NCBI GenBank assembly: GCA_963693285.1
Contig: OY848924.1
Coordinates: 2,222,144 to 2,286,143 of the forward strand
DNA: 64,000 nucleotides
Reading direction: 5' to 3'
From: Xestospongia muta
Taxonomy: Eukaryota; Porifera; Demospongiae; Haplosclerida; Petrosiidae
Position 1 is the first letter of the stretch; every line of letters begins with the position of its first letter. The position numbers and the translations under genes were made by a program. The notes beneath the pieces were generated by a model that saw only the letters and a list, made by a program, of their open reading frames with translations, did no database searches and was not told the DNA's origin. Positions 52,346 to 63,894 of this stretch are shown piece by piece.

Positions 52346-54976
52346 GGAGCGTCGTCATAGTAACTGTAAAAGTAGGTGTGGTAACATTTCCCAAAATATT
52401 AAGAAAGAGTTGTTGCTGGTAAGTTAAAGTTTGAAGTGGTCTGTAGTAGTCATTTTTATAATTATTCTATATATAGGAGTGTTGTCGTAGAAACTATAAA
52501 AGTGGGTGTGGTAACTTTTCCCAAATATTAGGAAGAAAGTGTTATTGCAGTTAAGTTAAGGTTTGAAGTTGTCTATAATAGTTGTTTCTATAACTATTAT
52601 ATATACAGGAGTGTTGTCATGGCAACTGTAAATGTGGGTGTGGTGACTAAATCTAGAATATAAGGAAGAAAGAGTTATTGCTGATAAGTTAAAGTTAGAA
52701 GTTGTCTCTAATAGACATTTTTATAATTATTCTATATACAGGAGTGTTGTCGAGGCAACTGTAATAGTGGATGTGGTGACTTTTCCCAAAATATTAAGAA
52801 GAAAGAGTTATTGCTGATAAGTTAAAGTTTAAAGTTGTCTATAATAGTTATTTTTATAACTATTATATATACAGGAGTGTTTTCATGGCAACTGTTAATG
52901 GATGTTGTGACATTACCCAGAATATTAGGAAGAAAGAGTTATTGCTGGTAAGTTAAGTTTTATAATTGTCTGTGATGGTTATTTTTATAATTATTTTATG
53001 CGTAAGAGTATTGTCATGGCAACTGTAAAAGTTGGTGTGGTAACTAAATCCAGAATAATGGGAAGAAAGAGTTATTGCTTGTAATTTAATGTTTAAAGTT
53101 GTCTCTAATAGACCTTTTTATAATTATTCTATATATAGGAGTGTTGTTGTAGCAGCTATAAAAGTGGGTGTGGTAACTTTTCCCAAAATATTTAGATGAA
53201 AGAGTTATTGCTGGTAAGTTATGGTTTAAAGTTGTCTATAATAGTCATTTTTATAATTATTCTATATATAGGAGTGTTGTCGTAGAAACTATAAAAGTGG
53301 GTGTGGTAACTTTTCCCAAATATTAGGAAGAAAGTGTTATTGCTGGTAAGTTAAGGTTTGAAGTTGTCTATAATAGTTGTTTCTATAACTATTATATATA
53401 CAGGAGTGTTGTCATGGCAACTGTAAATGTGGGTGTGGTGACTAAATCTAGAATATAAGGAAGAAAGAGTTATTGCTGATAAGTTAAAGTTAGAAGTTGT
53501 CTCTAATAGACATTTTTATAATTATTCTATATACAGGAGTGTTGTCGAGGCAACTGTAATAGTGGATGTGGTGACTTTTCCCAAAATATTAAGAAGAAAG
53601 AGTTATTGCTGATAAGTTAAAGTTAAAAGTTGTCTATAATAGTTATTTTTATAACTATTATATATACAGGAGTGTTTTCATGGCAACTGTTAATGGATGT
53701 TGTGACATTACCCAGAATATTAGGAAGAAAGAGTTATTGCTGGTAAGTTAAGTTTTATAATTGTCTGTGATGGTTATTTTTATAATTATTTTATGCGTAA
53801 GAGTATTGTCATGGCAACTGTAAAAGTTGGTGTGGTAACTAAATCCAGAATAATGGGAAGAAAGAGTTATTGCTTGTAATTTAATGTTTAAAGTTGTCTC
53901 TAATAGACCTTTTTATAATTATTCTATATATAGGAGTGTTGTTGTAGCAACTATAAAAGTGGGTGTGGTAACTTTTCCCAAAATATTTGGATGAAAGAGT
54001 TATTGCTGGTAAGTTATGGTTTAAAGTTGTCTATAATAGTCATTTTTATAATTATTCTATATACAAGAGTGTTGTCGTGGCAACTGTAAATGTGGGTGTG
54101 GTGACTAAATCTAGAATATTAGGAAGAAAGAGTTTTGCTGGTAAGTTAAAGTTAGAAGTTGTCTCTAATAGACATTTTATAATTATTCTATATACAGGAG
54201 TGTTGTCGAGGCAACTGTAATAGTGGATGTGGTGACGTTTCCCTAAATATTAAGAAGAAAGAGTTATTACTGATAAGTTAAAGTTTGAAGTTGTCTATAA
54301 TAGTTATTTTTATAACTATTTTATGCATAGGAGTGTTGTCGTGGCAACTGTAAATGCATGTTGAGACATTACCCAGAATATTAGGAAGAAAGAGTTATTG
54401 CTTGTAGATTAAGGTTTGAAGTTGTCTGTAATAGTCATTTTAATAACTATTTTATGCATAGGAGTGTTGTCATGGCAACTGTAAAAGTGAGTGTGGTAAC
54501 TTTTCCCAAATTATTAGAAAGAAAGAGTTATTGCTGGTAAGTTAAAGTTTGAAGTTGTCTATAATAGTCATTTTTATAACTATTATATGTACAGGAGTGT
54601 TGTCGTGGAAACTGTAAAAGTTGGTGTGGTGACTAAATCCAGAATATTGGGAAGAAAGAGTTATTGCTGGTAAGTTAAAGTTTGAAGTTGTCTCTAATAG
54701 ACATTTTTATAATTATTCTATATAATTATAAGAGTGTCGTCATAGCAACTATAAAAGTGGGTGTGGTAACTTTTCCCAAAATATTTGGATGAAAGAGTTA
54801 TTGCTGGTAAGTTATGGTTTAAAGTTGTCTATAATAGTCATTTTTATAACTATTCTATATACAAGAGTGTTGTCATGGCAACCGTAAATGTGGGTGTGGT
54901 GACTAAATCCAGAATATTAGGAACAAAGAGTTATTGCAGGTATGTTAAGGTTTGAAGTCGTCTATAATAGTCGTTT
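48986..54976 (+). repeat. Minisatellite of about 44 units of 132 bp with exon-intron layout
   Basis: Each unit has an acceptor-like TATATAG or ATGCATAG, a block of about 75 bp starting GAGTGTTGTCGTGGCAACTG and ending GAGTTATTGCTG, then GTAAGTTAAAGTTTGAAG and about 40 more bases of intron-like DNA. The 75-bp block is open in two frames in many units: one reads ECCRGNCKSGCGD followed by ITQNIRKKELLL, the other SVVVATVKVGVVTKSRILGR. The leftmost unit (48986-49061) is the most diverged and reads SGNCKSECAISIQKRQKILK before GTAAGT, suggesting an ancestral exon. Many units have indels, or a TAA in the first frame (GACTAAATCC). Some introns contain extra (TA)n (51091, 52320). Whether any copy is spliced is unknown. 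Confidence 0.8.
50834..50847. promoter_or_regulatory. Palindrome matching the RFX X-box (example copy)
   Basis: GTTGTCATGGCAAC fits the X-box consensus GTHNYYATRRNAAC at all positions. Identical copies lie at 51540-51553, 51804-51817, 52066-52079 and 52613-52626; most other units have one mismatch (for example GTTGTCGTGGCAAC). RFX factors bind X-boxes and often drive ciliary genes. Here the motif repeats because the unit does; function is unproven. Confidence 0.4.
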
Positions 54977-57900
54977 CGGCACACCCATTACACTTCACAA
55001 CTCTGATACTTCCTCGTCCTTTTCCTCTGTTGCTTCTGCATCTCCTCTACCTTTTCATTCTAATCATTCTCCTTCTACTACTTTACCCTCTTTCACTGCC
55101 AGCACTCCATCACTCTCACTAAATCATTCAACTGCTCCTCTTGCTATTACCACTGCTGCTCCTACTATTATCACTGCTGTCCCTTCTATAACCACTCCCT
55201 CTTCCTCTGCAACCTCTCTGCCTAAATCCTCACAGAATCCTTTTTTAGCCAAAAGTCATCATTGTCCTTCATGAAAACCTCCACTCCTTCCTCTTTCTCC
55301 ACACTTTTTATGTCAAAAAACAAACTCCACCTTTCATTTCATCCACTCAATCATGTCTTCAATCCATTGTACCACTTCCTCCCCCTCTGTCAAGTCTTCA
55401 GCCCAGCTTACCAACATCTCATCCTTCCTCAAATCTCCTACCCAACTTACCTCTACCTCCTCTTGCCTCATCAATTCATCACAATGCTCCATTACCCCCT
55501 TCTTCAAATCACCAACCCAACCTACTCTTACATCCTCCTCATCCAAGTCTTCAACCCAACCTACCTTCTCTTCCACTTCCTCCTACTCTTCAATCCAGTC
55601 TACCACTTCTTTTGCCTCCAGCTTTCCCTTTACCTCCTCCTTTTTCTCAACCCCTCCCCCTACTACCTCCTCAACATTCAACTCTTTATCCCAATGTCCC
55701 AACATCTCTCTACTCACAAGATTGTCACCCTCCATCTCTCTCTCTTCTTTCTCCCGATCATCAGCTTCTTCTTCCTGTTCTATCAAACCTTCTATCAACT
55801 TTGCTTGTCCCATTCCTCTGTCTTCCTGCTTCCAACTCACATTGTCAAACTCAATAAAGATCTTCTATTTTAATGCTCGCAGCATTCTTCCTAAACTAGA
55901 TGAACTATCTGCTCTCTGCTCTGTCCTCAATCCTGATCTGTATTGTGGAATTATGGCTATCTGCTGACATTCCCAATCCAGATATTGCTCTGGCTAATTA
56001 CATCTTATTCCGTTGTGATCGTTAACCACCATGGTGATGGTATTGCTGTCTTTGTAAAATCTCACTTTATTGTTTCTGATGTTTATGTTTCTCCTAAACT
56101 TGAATTTCTTCTCCTATCTATTAAAGTTAATCACTGCTGTTTTTCAATTGACACTTACTACTGATCTCCATCCTTGTCTGATGATCTGGATCTCTTATTT
56201 GATGACCTCACATCCTATAATCCCTCTTTTTTTCTAATTTTATCCGTTTAGGTGATTTTAACATTAATGTTTACTCTACTTCTTCCTCCAGGACCAAACT
56301 GGATGTCATCATATTTGATACTTTTAACCTTAAGCAAATCGTTAATGCTCCCACTCTTCTCACAGTGATACACCTTCCACTATTGATCTTGTTTTTCTTC
56401 CATCTAACATTGACACTCCTCCTTGTAGTATTCTTCCTCCTGTCTCTTATTCAGACCAGTTCTCTATTCTTTCTTCCCTTCCCTCTGATTCTGTTAACAG
56501 TCCCTACCCCTTCCCTCCTTGTAAGGTCTAGCTATACCATCTCGCTGACTTTGAGCATGCTAATGCCCCTCCTCAGTTCCATTGACTGGAAAGAATTACT
56601 CTCCTTGTCAGATCTTAACTCTTCCTGGGCCATATTTAAAGAACTTTTCCTCCACATTATAACCACTACTGTTCCTAGCAAACTTGTGTACCCCCTACCA
56701 ACTCTTATTATCCTTGGATCAACCGATCATTCCTTAACCATGTCAAAAAAAGAAAGTGAATCTTCTCTTTTGCTAAAGATCTGGTTCTCCTTCTCTTTGG
56801 GCCAAATACAGTTCTTATCATAACAAGACTCTAGCTTACCTCAGGCACCTAAAATCCAAATTCTTTCATAATTTACTCACTTCTCCCTTACTACAATCTT
56901 TCAGTCTGCTGTTAAATCCATTTGCTCTAAATGTGTCTCCATTCTCTCCCTTATCTATAATGGTTCTCCTGTAACTTCATCCTCTTCTAAAGAAGATGTT
57001 CTAAATCAATACTTCTCCTCTTGTTTCAACACATCAACTGCCCCTTTACCTCCTCTTGCTCATAATCCCTTTACTTCACTACATGACAACTCTCCAGATT
57101 TTCTCTGCGACCCAGATGAAATCTGCAGTCTCATTTCTTGTATTCCTGTTGACATTGCTTCTGGTCCTGACAATATCTCCTCTATTATGCTTCACAACAC
57201 AGCTCCTAATATTTCACCTCCTCTTTCTTTTATTTTCAATTCCTCCCTCTCAACAGGTATATTTCCTTCAGACTGGAAAAACTCCAATATTGTACCTATT
57301 CCCAAATGAAAAACTCTTCTTCATCACCTTCAGACTATTGCCCAATCTCTCTACTTTCACTCCCAAGTAAGATCTTAGAACGTCACGTCTTTAACTATCT
57401 ATACAAATTTTGTTCTGCTCACAATATCCTTTCAAATTGTCAGTTTGGTTTCTGACCAGGATTCTCGCCTGAAACTGCTATATTATCTATTGTCAAATCT
57501 TGGTTTTCTTCACTGGATCACAAAAATGTAGTCTGTGCAGTTTTCTTCAATCTCACTAAAGCATTTGACTCAGTCTCTCACAAGCCCCTACTTGACTCCT
57601 TATCTTCACTCGACCTTCCTTATCTTTTATCTTGGCTCCATAGCTATCTGCAAGGGCGTACCCAACAAGTAATCATAAATGGTTCTCTATCTTCTAAATC
57701 TCAAGTCACACTGGTGTGTCCCAAGGTTCCATTCTCGGGCCTCTCTCATTCATCATCTATATAAATGACATTGTTAAACTGTCCCTCCTCTCTTCAGCCA
57801 CCCTCACTCTTTATGCTGATGACATCCTTTATTCACAAGAAATTGCTTCTACAACCTCAATGTCCACTGTTCAATCCAACATCAATCTTATTTCATTGTG

Positions 57901-58830
57901 GATTACCTCTCATCATCTTACCATCAACTCAAAAAAACCCCAAATACATGATTGTCTCTCGTAAGCCTCCCTCCTTTCTAACCTCCCTCTCTCCTCTTTT
58001 CTTAGACAGTTCTCAACTTGAACGAGTCAATTCCTTTAAATACATTGGTATTATTATCACTTCCAATTTATCATGGTCTCTTCACATCCAATATCTCCGC
58101 ACTAAAGCTCGTCAAACTATCGGAATCATCTACCATAACTTCTATAAGCATGCTTCTCCTCATACTCTTCTCTCACTTTGTATCGCTCTCTTGTCATTCA
58201 CTATTTCTCCTACTGCTCCTCTGTTTGGGACCCACCCGTATCTTCCACTAATGCTGAAATTCTTGAGAAAACCCAACACTGCTCTAAAAATGTGCTCTCA
58301 TAACGGGACAATGATTACTCATCTCTTCTCTCAACTTTTAACCTACCGACCCTCTCAACTCGTCGCTCTATTTTCAAATTATGTCTTCTCTATAAAATCA
58401 CTAACAATCTCATCTAATTTCCCTCCCCTATTTTCATTCACAACCCTCCGCCAAGTTATGCTTCTCGTCACTTTGATCCTCTCACTTCTACTATCCCTTT
58501 TTCTCACTCATCTGCCTCACAAAAGTCATTTGTCCCTTCTGTTCTCTCTCTCTGAAACTCACTTCCTTATCATGTAAAATGTAGCTCATCTTTAATCACT
58601 TTTAAATCTAAAATAAATATGCTTCTTTACAAACTATCAACTCACCATCAGTTATCACACTAAAACCTATCATATACAATCAGTCACTTATTTTATCTCT
58701 GTATTATTTACGATATTATATCCTGTACTTTAATACCTTAATTCTGTATTAATTATTGTTCTATTCACTTTGTGCCCTTTAAACTAGCAGTTGCTATTGG
58801 GCACTTGTTTTGTCAATAATAAAAAAAAAT
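54977..58830 (+). mobile_element. Decayed CR1/L2-like non-LTR retrotransposon
   Basis: An apurinic-type endonuclease region starts near 55855 with FYFNARSILPKLDELSALCS and continues after a frame break with NHHGDGIAVFVKSHF (about 56023) and GDFNIN (56251-56268). Reverse transcriptase shows VFFNLTKAFDSVSHKPLLDS (AFD at 57561-57569), QGSILGPLSFIIYINDI (from about 57719) and YADD (57812-57823), then FKYIGIIITSNLSWSLHIQY and KARQTIGIIYHNFYKHASP. It ends with TTGTCAATAATAAAAAAAAA near 58830. Several frameshifts and stops (for example near 55960 and 56023) make it inactive. The order EN then RT, and the thumb motifs, fit the CR1/L2/Jockey group. Its left edge abuts the minisatellite inside a unit. 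Confidence 0.82.
55000..55850 (+). pseudogene. Ser/Thr/Pro-rich leader of the retrotransposon
   Basis: Pyrimidine-rich sequence open for long distances in several frames, with repeating Ser-rich peptides such as SSSKSSTQPTFSSTSS. In the frame entering the endonuclease (55353-55967) it is continuous with FNARSILPK, so it could be a low-complexity N-terminal extension or a decayed ORF1. No zinc knuckle or other ORF1 domain is seen. Confidence 0.5.
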
Positions 58831-59110
58831 GTGTTTGGAATTAAGAAATATAATTGTGTGAGTTTCCAAATCAGTTGAGTGACATATCAAAAATGGCAAT
58901 ACATTTCATGAGTCAGTTTCAGCTATAATCCCTACTATTTAAAGTAGATTAACATTCCAAGTAGAACTTTAAGGTAATAGTGAGTGACATTATTTTTTAA
59001 TACCATTATTCACATATATAATATGAATCGTATGTTTGAATGTTAATGGACACATGTAATAAATAAATACATGTTATAGTTCAAATTTTAAGTCAGTTAT
59101 ATTTGTTATT
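58831..59110. other. Intergenic flank of the retrotransposon
   Basis: The minisatellite does not resume here, so the element did not simply insert into the middle of the array. No coding signal. Confidence 0.4.
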
Positions 59111-59114
59111 CCAG

Positions 59115-59182
59115 TTGTCATAGAAACTACATACAAAAGTTCAGTCAAGAGGATGATCTGTTTATTGGTAATGAAATTTTAA
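59115..59182 (+). pseudogene. Kinase N-lobe exon relic, copy 2
   Basis: Paralogue of 38068-38137. After the CCAG acceptor it reads VVIETTYKSSV in one frame and EDDLFIGNEI in another. The beta-3 lysine is Glu, a frame shift separates the halves and the donor has lost its GT. Similarity extends into the flanks (about 59060-59215). Confidence 0.5.
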
Positions 59183-59399
59183 GTGAATTCCATCTGTATT
59201 TTTAATTAGATTATTACTTGAATCCTTCTTGATAGCAAAGACAAATAAGAATTAAGAAAAATCTACAGAGATAGAATTCATGAGGTCATATTATCACTAT
59301 CACTAGTTTAAACTCCATTAAGTTTCTAGAGATTGTCATTAGACCTCCATAGGATGGTACTGAGTGTAAGAGGTAGTGTCTATATTCACTTATACATTG

Positions 59400-61800
59400 T
59401 ATTTCTTAATGTATGACACAAGTGACAGGACAGTTACCAGTTACATATGTCCATCCACACCAGATCACTCATTTGATTTTTACTGTGTGTGCAATATGGA
59501 CTCTAATACTAGCTAATCTCTATTGTGTCAAATATGGTCTGAAATGTAGCTTTATAGTAACATTATACCTCAGTATCATGTATGGTTTAGTGACCAAAGC
59601 AATTATATAAATTATAATAGTGTAATTGTATGTTTGAATGATAATAAGTTAGTTTGTAATATGAATTATGAATGTTTGCTAATTAAAATGTGTAAATAAT
59701 GTTTAGAAACATCATGTGATTCTGATATTCGTTTCATGTACCTTCAGTAGAAGAGGCATCAGTTGTAACAGACCTTTCAAATTGTACGGCTGGTAATGAA
59801 CAATTTTTGCTTCCTGCTCTCAACAAGTTTGGTCCCACCTACTAATTAATTGCTATGGATACATTTCCTAATTAATGCTCACCAATAAACTTAATCCTCG
59901 TGGTTTAATAGATTTCTCTTATTCTACCTTTAATACACGGCCTCCTCTAGCTATATCTGATCTACGTCTGCCATATCCATTTGATGATTCAGGAAGTTCC
60001 AGTTTGATGATTGAGCAGTGACTATGGCAATTGGAACCCTTACTATGGGTGTGAAAATAATGAGAAGAAAGTAGAAGTCTAAAAGAAGTGACTCAAGAAA
60101 CAAAGACACTCACAGTAACTATAATTGTATGTAATAAAATGATTACACTACTAGTGACCTGACACACCCACTCAGTATAAAAGCAGTTGTGTCTATTGTC
60201 TCATAGTATATCATATTTTGAACTTATCCAGGTCACATAAAATGGCAAAGTATGGACTTTCTAACAGCCACTGTATAATATTATTGTAATGACACATTCT
60301 AATATGTGTATCAATTACCGAGCAATCATCAGTTTATGAAAAGTATATAACTTTTTCAAATGATTTAGAGGATACAGCTGGTTCCACAATAAACCAGATG
60401 GACAAGCTTTACTAGAAAATATTACAAGCTTGCCTCGATCTTATCAAATCCTCAATACCTCTACCAAATAAATCATTAATTCCTTTGTTTAGTTCAGTAT
60501 TATAATTTAAGGCACATACTGGAGGTTTCATTAGTTTAACTCAAAAAAAAGGCAGAGATGAAGACACTGATAGTCCATTTAATGGAGGAGATATGACTAG
60601 TTCTATTACTATGTGTTACTTACTCTATATTGGTATAGACTGTTCACATGTTTATTAGAACTGCTACAATAATTGGACATGGACTACTGGCAGGTAGGTA
60701 TTATCTATTAATACATCTATCTAATGTCCCACATAGTCATCTATATCTATCCATCTACTATACATCTCTATCCATCAATTCATGTATCTACTATAACTTT
60801 TATTATCTGTCTCTATACATCATTACTCTATTAGATAATTGACATATATTATTGTTTGATCCTTTTATCATAAGATATTTCTCTCTAGGATACTGCAGTG
60901 GCTTATTCAATCAGTCAATAAACCAGTGGACATGTGACATTATTAGAACATTATCATTCTTTCATATTAGGATTACATTGGGTCTACCTGTTGTTGTTAT
61001 GTTAGACAGGTAAACAATACAAGTTAATAACACAAGTTAATAACTCATGTTAGACGGAATACTGGTTAGATTTTCTAAATTAGTGTCTTTTATGATAGCC
61101 TCCACTGTACATGTGATAGTCACATGATGACAATGAATTATTCTTCAGATTTGATATTGCCAAACCAACAAGGGCTGTATTATTCAATATTGTCACTTAC
61201 TCTGAGATGGCTCTATCATCAGGTATCTTCTCTATATAATCATTTTATTTTGCACATTATATTTTGTCTATTATAGAACACTGTTTGTCTATCAATATCT
61301 TCTATTTACCTCTAGTCTGACCTCTCTACTTTAATACTGATTGTTCTAGCTTGCTTATGGACAATAACAAAAGAATTGTTCCATGAGAGAACTACACTGT
61401 TTACTAGACAACTTAATTTATGGTATGTGAATATCTCATCATATCACACAGTCAACCATATACTATCATAATATAGGCAGAACACTAGTAGTTTGGTTTT
61501 ATCAATGATTGTCCTTATAGTGGACAGTTTACGAGTACCTGAAATAGAGTTTCCTTGAATTTTAATTCCATGACTTCCTTTCTTCTTTTCTATAGTCTTG
61601 ATGTATTGACTGATACAAATAGTTCTTCTCCTTAAATTACAACTTTCATAACAGTCAGTGATCTCCACTACATTACTAATGGTCATCAAAGCACTCGACT
61701 GACTGCTTGGTTAGCTCTTAATGTAACAAGAAGCATTTGACTTAGCTGGTTCTTGGCTGGATGGACACTTATAAAGATAGATTATAAAGTAAGTACATGT
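59400..61800 (+). pseudogene. Scattered exons of an eroded membrane-protein gene
   Basis: Plus-strand pieces with protein-like composition: 59413-59610 (hydrophobic, LIFTVCAIWTLILANLYC); 59884-60023 (NPRGLIDFSYSTFNTRPPLA, then ISDLRLPYPFDDS to TGA); 60889-61009 (acceptor TCTCTAG, WTCDIIRTLSFFHIRITLGL, PVVVMLDR, donor GTAAAC); about 61316-61422 (LSTLILIVLACLWTITKELF, then HERTTLFTRQLNL); and 61484-61558 (SLVLSMIVLIVDSLRVPEIE). The last two loosely resemble the S2-S3 part of TRP-type channels, but no pore or selectivity region was seen. No single open model joins them. Confidence 0.35.
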
Positions 61801-62800
61801 ATATGTAAGTAGTGGTGTGGTCTAGTTCATGTATGGACTTGAGGGTAAAGGATATATTCCCAAAAAAGATAAGGTATAAAAAGTGCCTATATCAAATACA
61901 TGTTTTTAAATTGTGAATCTCTCTGTATTAGACAGTTTGAGACATTAGCATGAACTGGTTCAGGACACTGAGGAGAGTTCAATATAAACAATGTTCTTAG
62001 TTCAGAATATATTATTATGAGAGTAAAATGTTTTGAATTATACAAATATTTAATAAGACATTGTTTTTAATAAATTAGAAAGATTAATGTTATTAAAACT
62101 AGACCACCAAATAAACTATTGTTAAAGAAAATGTTGTAATTTTTTCTTTTTTTCAGAATATCTGTGGAACCTCAATGAAACCAGTTCTACAAATCAAGAC
62201 AAACCAGTTATACCTCCTAATTTAACTTAAAATACCTGCACTTTTAAAATCACACTTAAGATGATTCTTTCACATAAACTACTATTTGCGTATTACAGCA
62301 TTATTTAAACAAATATGAATTATGATAGAGATATCTCATGTATTGATATTAAATTTACATTTTCAAATTGTTGATCAAGTATCTAGGTCCAAAGGTAAGC
62401 CAGTCCAATATAACTGTATAACTATTCAATTGATTTTAGGTGTGCATTTTAATTGTTGTTTATTGACATCCTATACTATCCACTGTTAGTTTTGTTTTTC
62501 ATTTAAAAAGAATCATTTGTTTGCTAATAGTTATGTAATAGACACAGACAAGCATCACATAAATTGTACCTAAATTGTCTATTTAATGTTACACAGTAGG
62601 CATGGCACAAATTTAATGCTATAAAGTTTCGATCATCTCTACAATTAAAAAAAAGTGAAATACAAATTGTCTGTATTGATAAACACTGAACTTTAAACTT
62701 CTTAAATTGTTGACAAACAATTTAAAAGAATTAAAAATAATTTGATTAAATTAAACAGTGAAACAGAAATTAAGCCATTTCATCAGGTGTGAAAACATCA
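61801..62800. other. No gene recognised
   Basis: AT-rich sequence without coding signal. Confidence 0.4.
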
Positions 62801-62804
62801 TCAG

Positions 62805-62856
62805 CACGTGCTCACAATTAGCAAATGAACGCGTGACCACCATTATGGCGGGAAAA
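62805..62856. promoter_or_regulatory. Promoter-like patch (E-box and E2F-like site)
   Basis: CACGTG at 62805-62810, GCGTGACC at about 62831, and GGCGGGAAAA at 62847-62856, in a small CpG-containing patch unlike the AT-rich surroundings. This resembles a cell-cycle or housekeeping promoter. No gene start is clear on either side, so the target is unknown. Confidence 0.35.
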
Positions 62857-62976
62857 TGTCAATCATCAGCATACGGCTAACAAGAAAATCAATTCTTGTA
62901 GATTTTTAATTATTTTTTTGTAAAATCTATTGATTAAAATTAATGTAAAAAGAAGATTAATATAATCTGATACAAA

Positions 62977-63530
62977 CTAAAGAAATGTTTTTCTTACCAA
63001 ACTAAAGGAATAAAAAAGTAGAATAAATAGTATTATAAAATTGCATAATATTATAGTTTTAAAAATTAATAGAAATTTAGTAAGATTGTAATATACAACA
63101 ACAATTGTAAGTAAACTGATTGTAGTTGAATAGAAGAAATGAAATTCTAAACTAGCCATTTTTCAAAGAAAGTCTTAAATATTTTAAAAACTAAAATTAA
63201 AATTGACTTTTGACAAATTTTAGTGAAAAATGTTTTTGAAAAATAAATACATATACAAAATAAAGGAAAAATAAAAACTAAAAAGAAAACAAAAAATGAC
63301 AACTAAAAATAAAATAAAAATAAGACAGTCTCTGTAGTGGAAGAGTCCTCAAGATGTCCAGTGATGGTCTCCAATCCAGCAATTGTAGAAAAGAGAAGAT
63401 AGAGAGTTCCCAAGAGTCCAGTCAGTCCACAAGTTGAGAACATAGAGGGAGAAAGAGAAGAATAACAACTGGAATACTAAAGAATGAATGAAAGTGGATG
63501 GATGGATGGAGAGACAGCTCACCTTTCTCA
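62977..63530. other. AT-rich then purine-rich flank, no gene
   Basis: Minus-strand open stretches are Phe/Leu/Ile-rich by composition and show no domain. Confidence 0.35.
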
Positions 63531-63532
63531 CC

Positions 63533-63553
63533 AGTGCTGCTCCTGCAGGAAAA
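63533..63553 (-). other. Possible mini-exon
   Basis: On the minus strand a pyrimidine tract and CCTGCAG acceptor are followed after about 20 bases by a GTGAGC donor. The splice signals are good but no neighbouring exon is recognised. Confidence 0.2.
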
Positions 63554-63640
63554 GAAAAAGAGAGTAGTTATGAACTGATAGTGACAATGAATGGATAGAG
63601 AGTGAAGAGAGACAGAGGAAGTGAAAAGGGACCACCAACC

Positions 63641-63665
63641 TACACACACACAGCACACACACACG
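63641..63665. repeat. CA microsatellite
   Basis: Two short (CA)n runs separated by a G. Confidence 0.8.
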
Positions 63666-63683
63666 CATCCTAGAAGATCAGAG

Positions 63684-63757
63684 CTTCCCCCCGCCACCTG
63701 GAGGCCTTGGATATTAAAAAAAATTTTTTTTGAAGGCCGCCAGGCGGCAGGGGGAAG
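63684..63757. repeat. Strong GC-rich hairpin
   Basis: Arms CTTCCCCCCGCCACCTGG and its near complement CCAGGCGGCAGGGGGAAG, with an inner A8/T8 pair and a 7-base bulge. About 35 paired bases. It is the most GC-rich spot at this end of the window and could be a foldback element or structured RNA. Confidence 0.6.
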
Positions 63758-63894
63758 ATGATTAATAGGATTTGTATGAGTGTGTGTATAATGTATAGGC
63801 TGGATAGCCCAAAATAAAAAAAAAAAAATAAAAATAAAAAGAAGAGGAAAGAAGGCTTGAAGGAAGAAGACAGAAGAGACCAGGCAGGAGAGCG

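Noticed and set aside
48986..54976. CRISPR array
   Set aside because: The 132-bp period has no short conserved repeat with unique spacers; whole units are similar and the context is eukaryotic.
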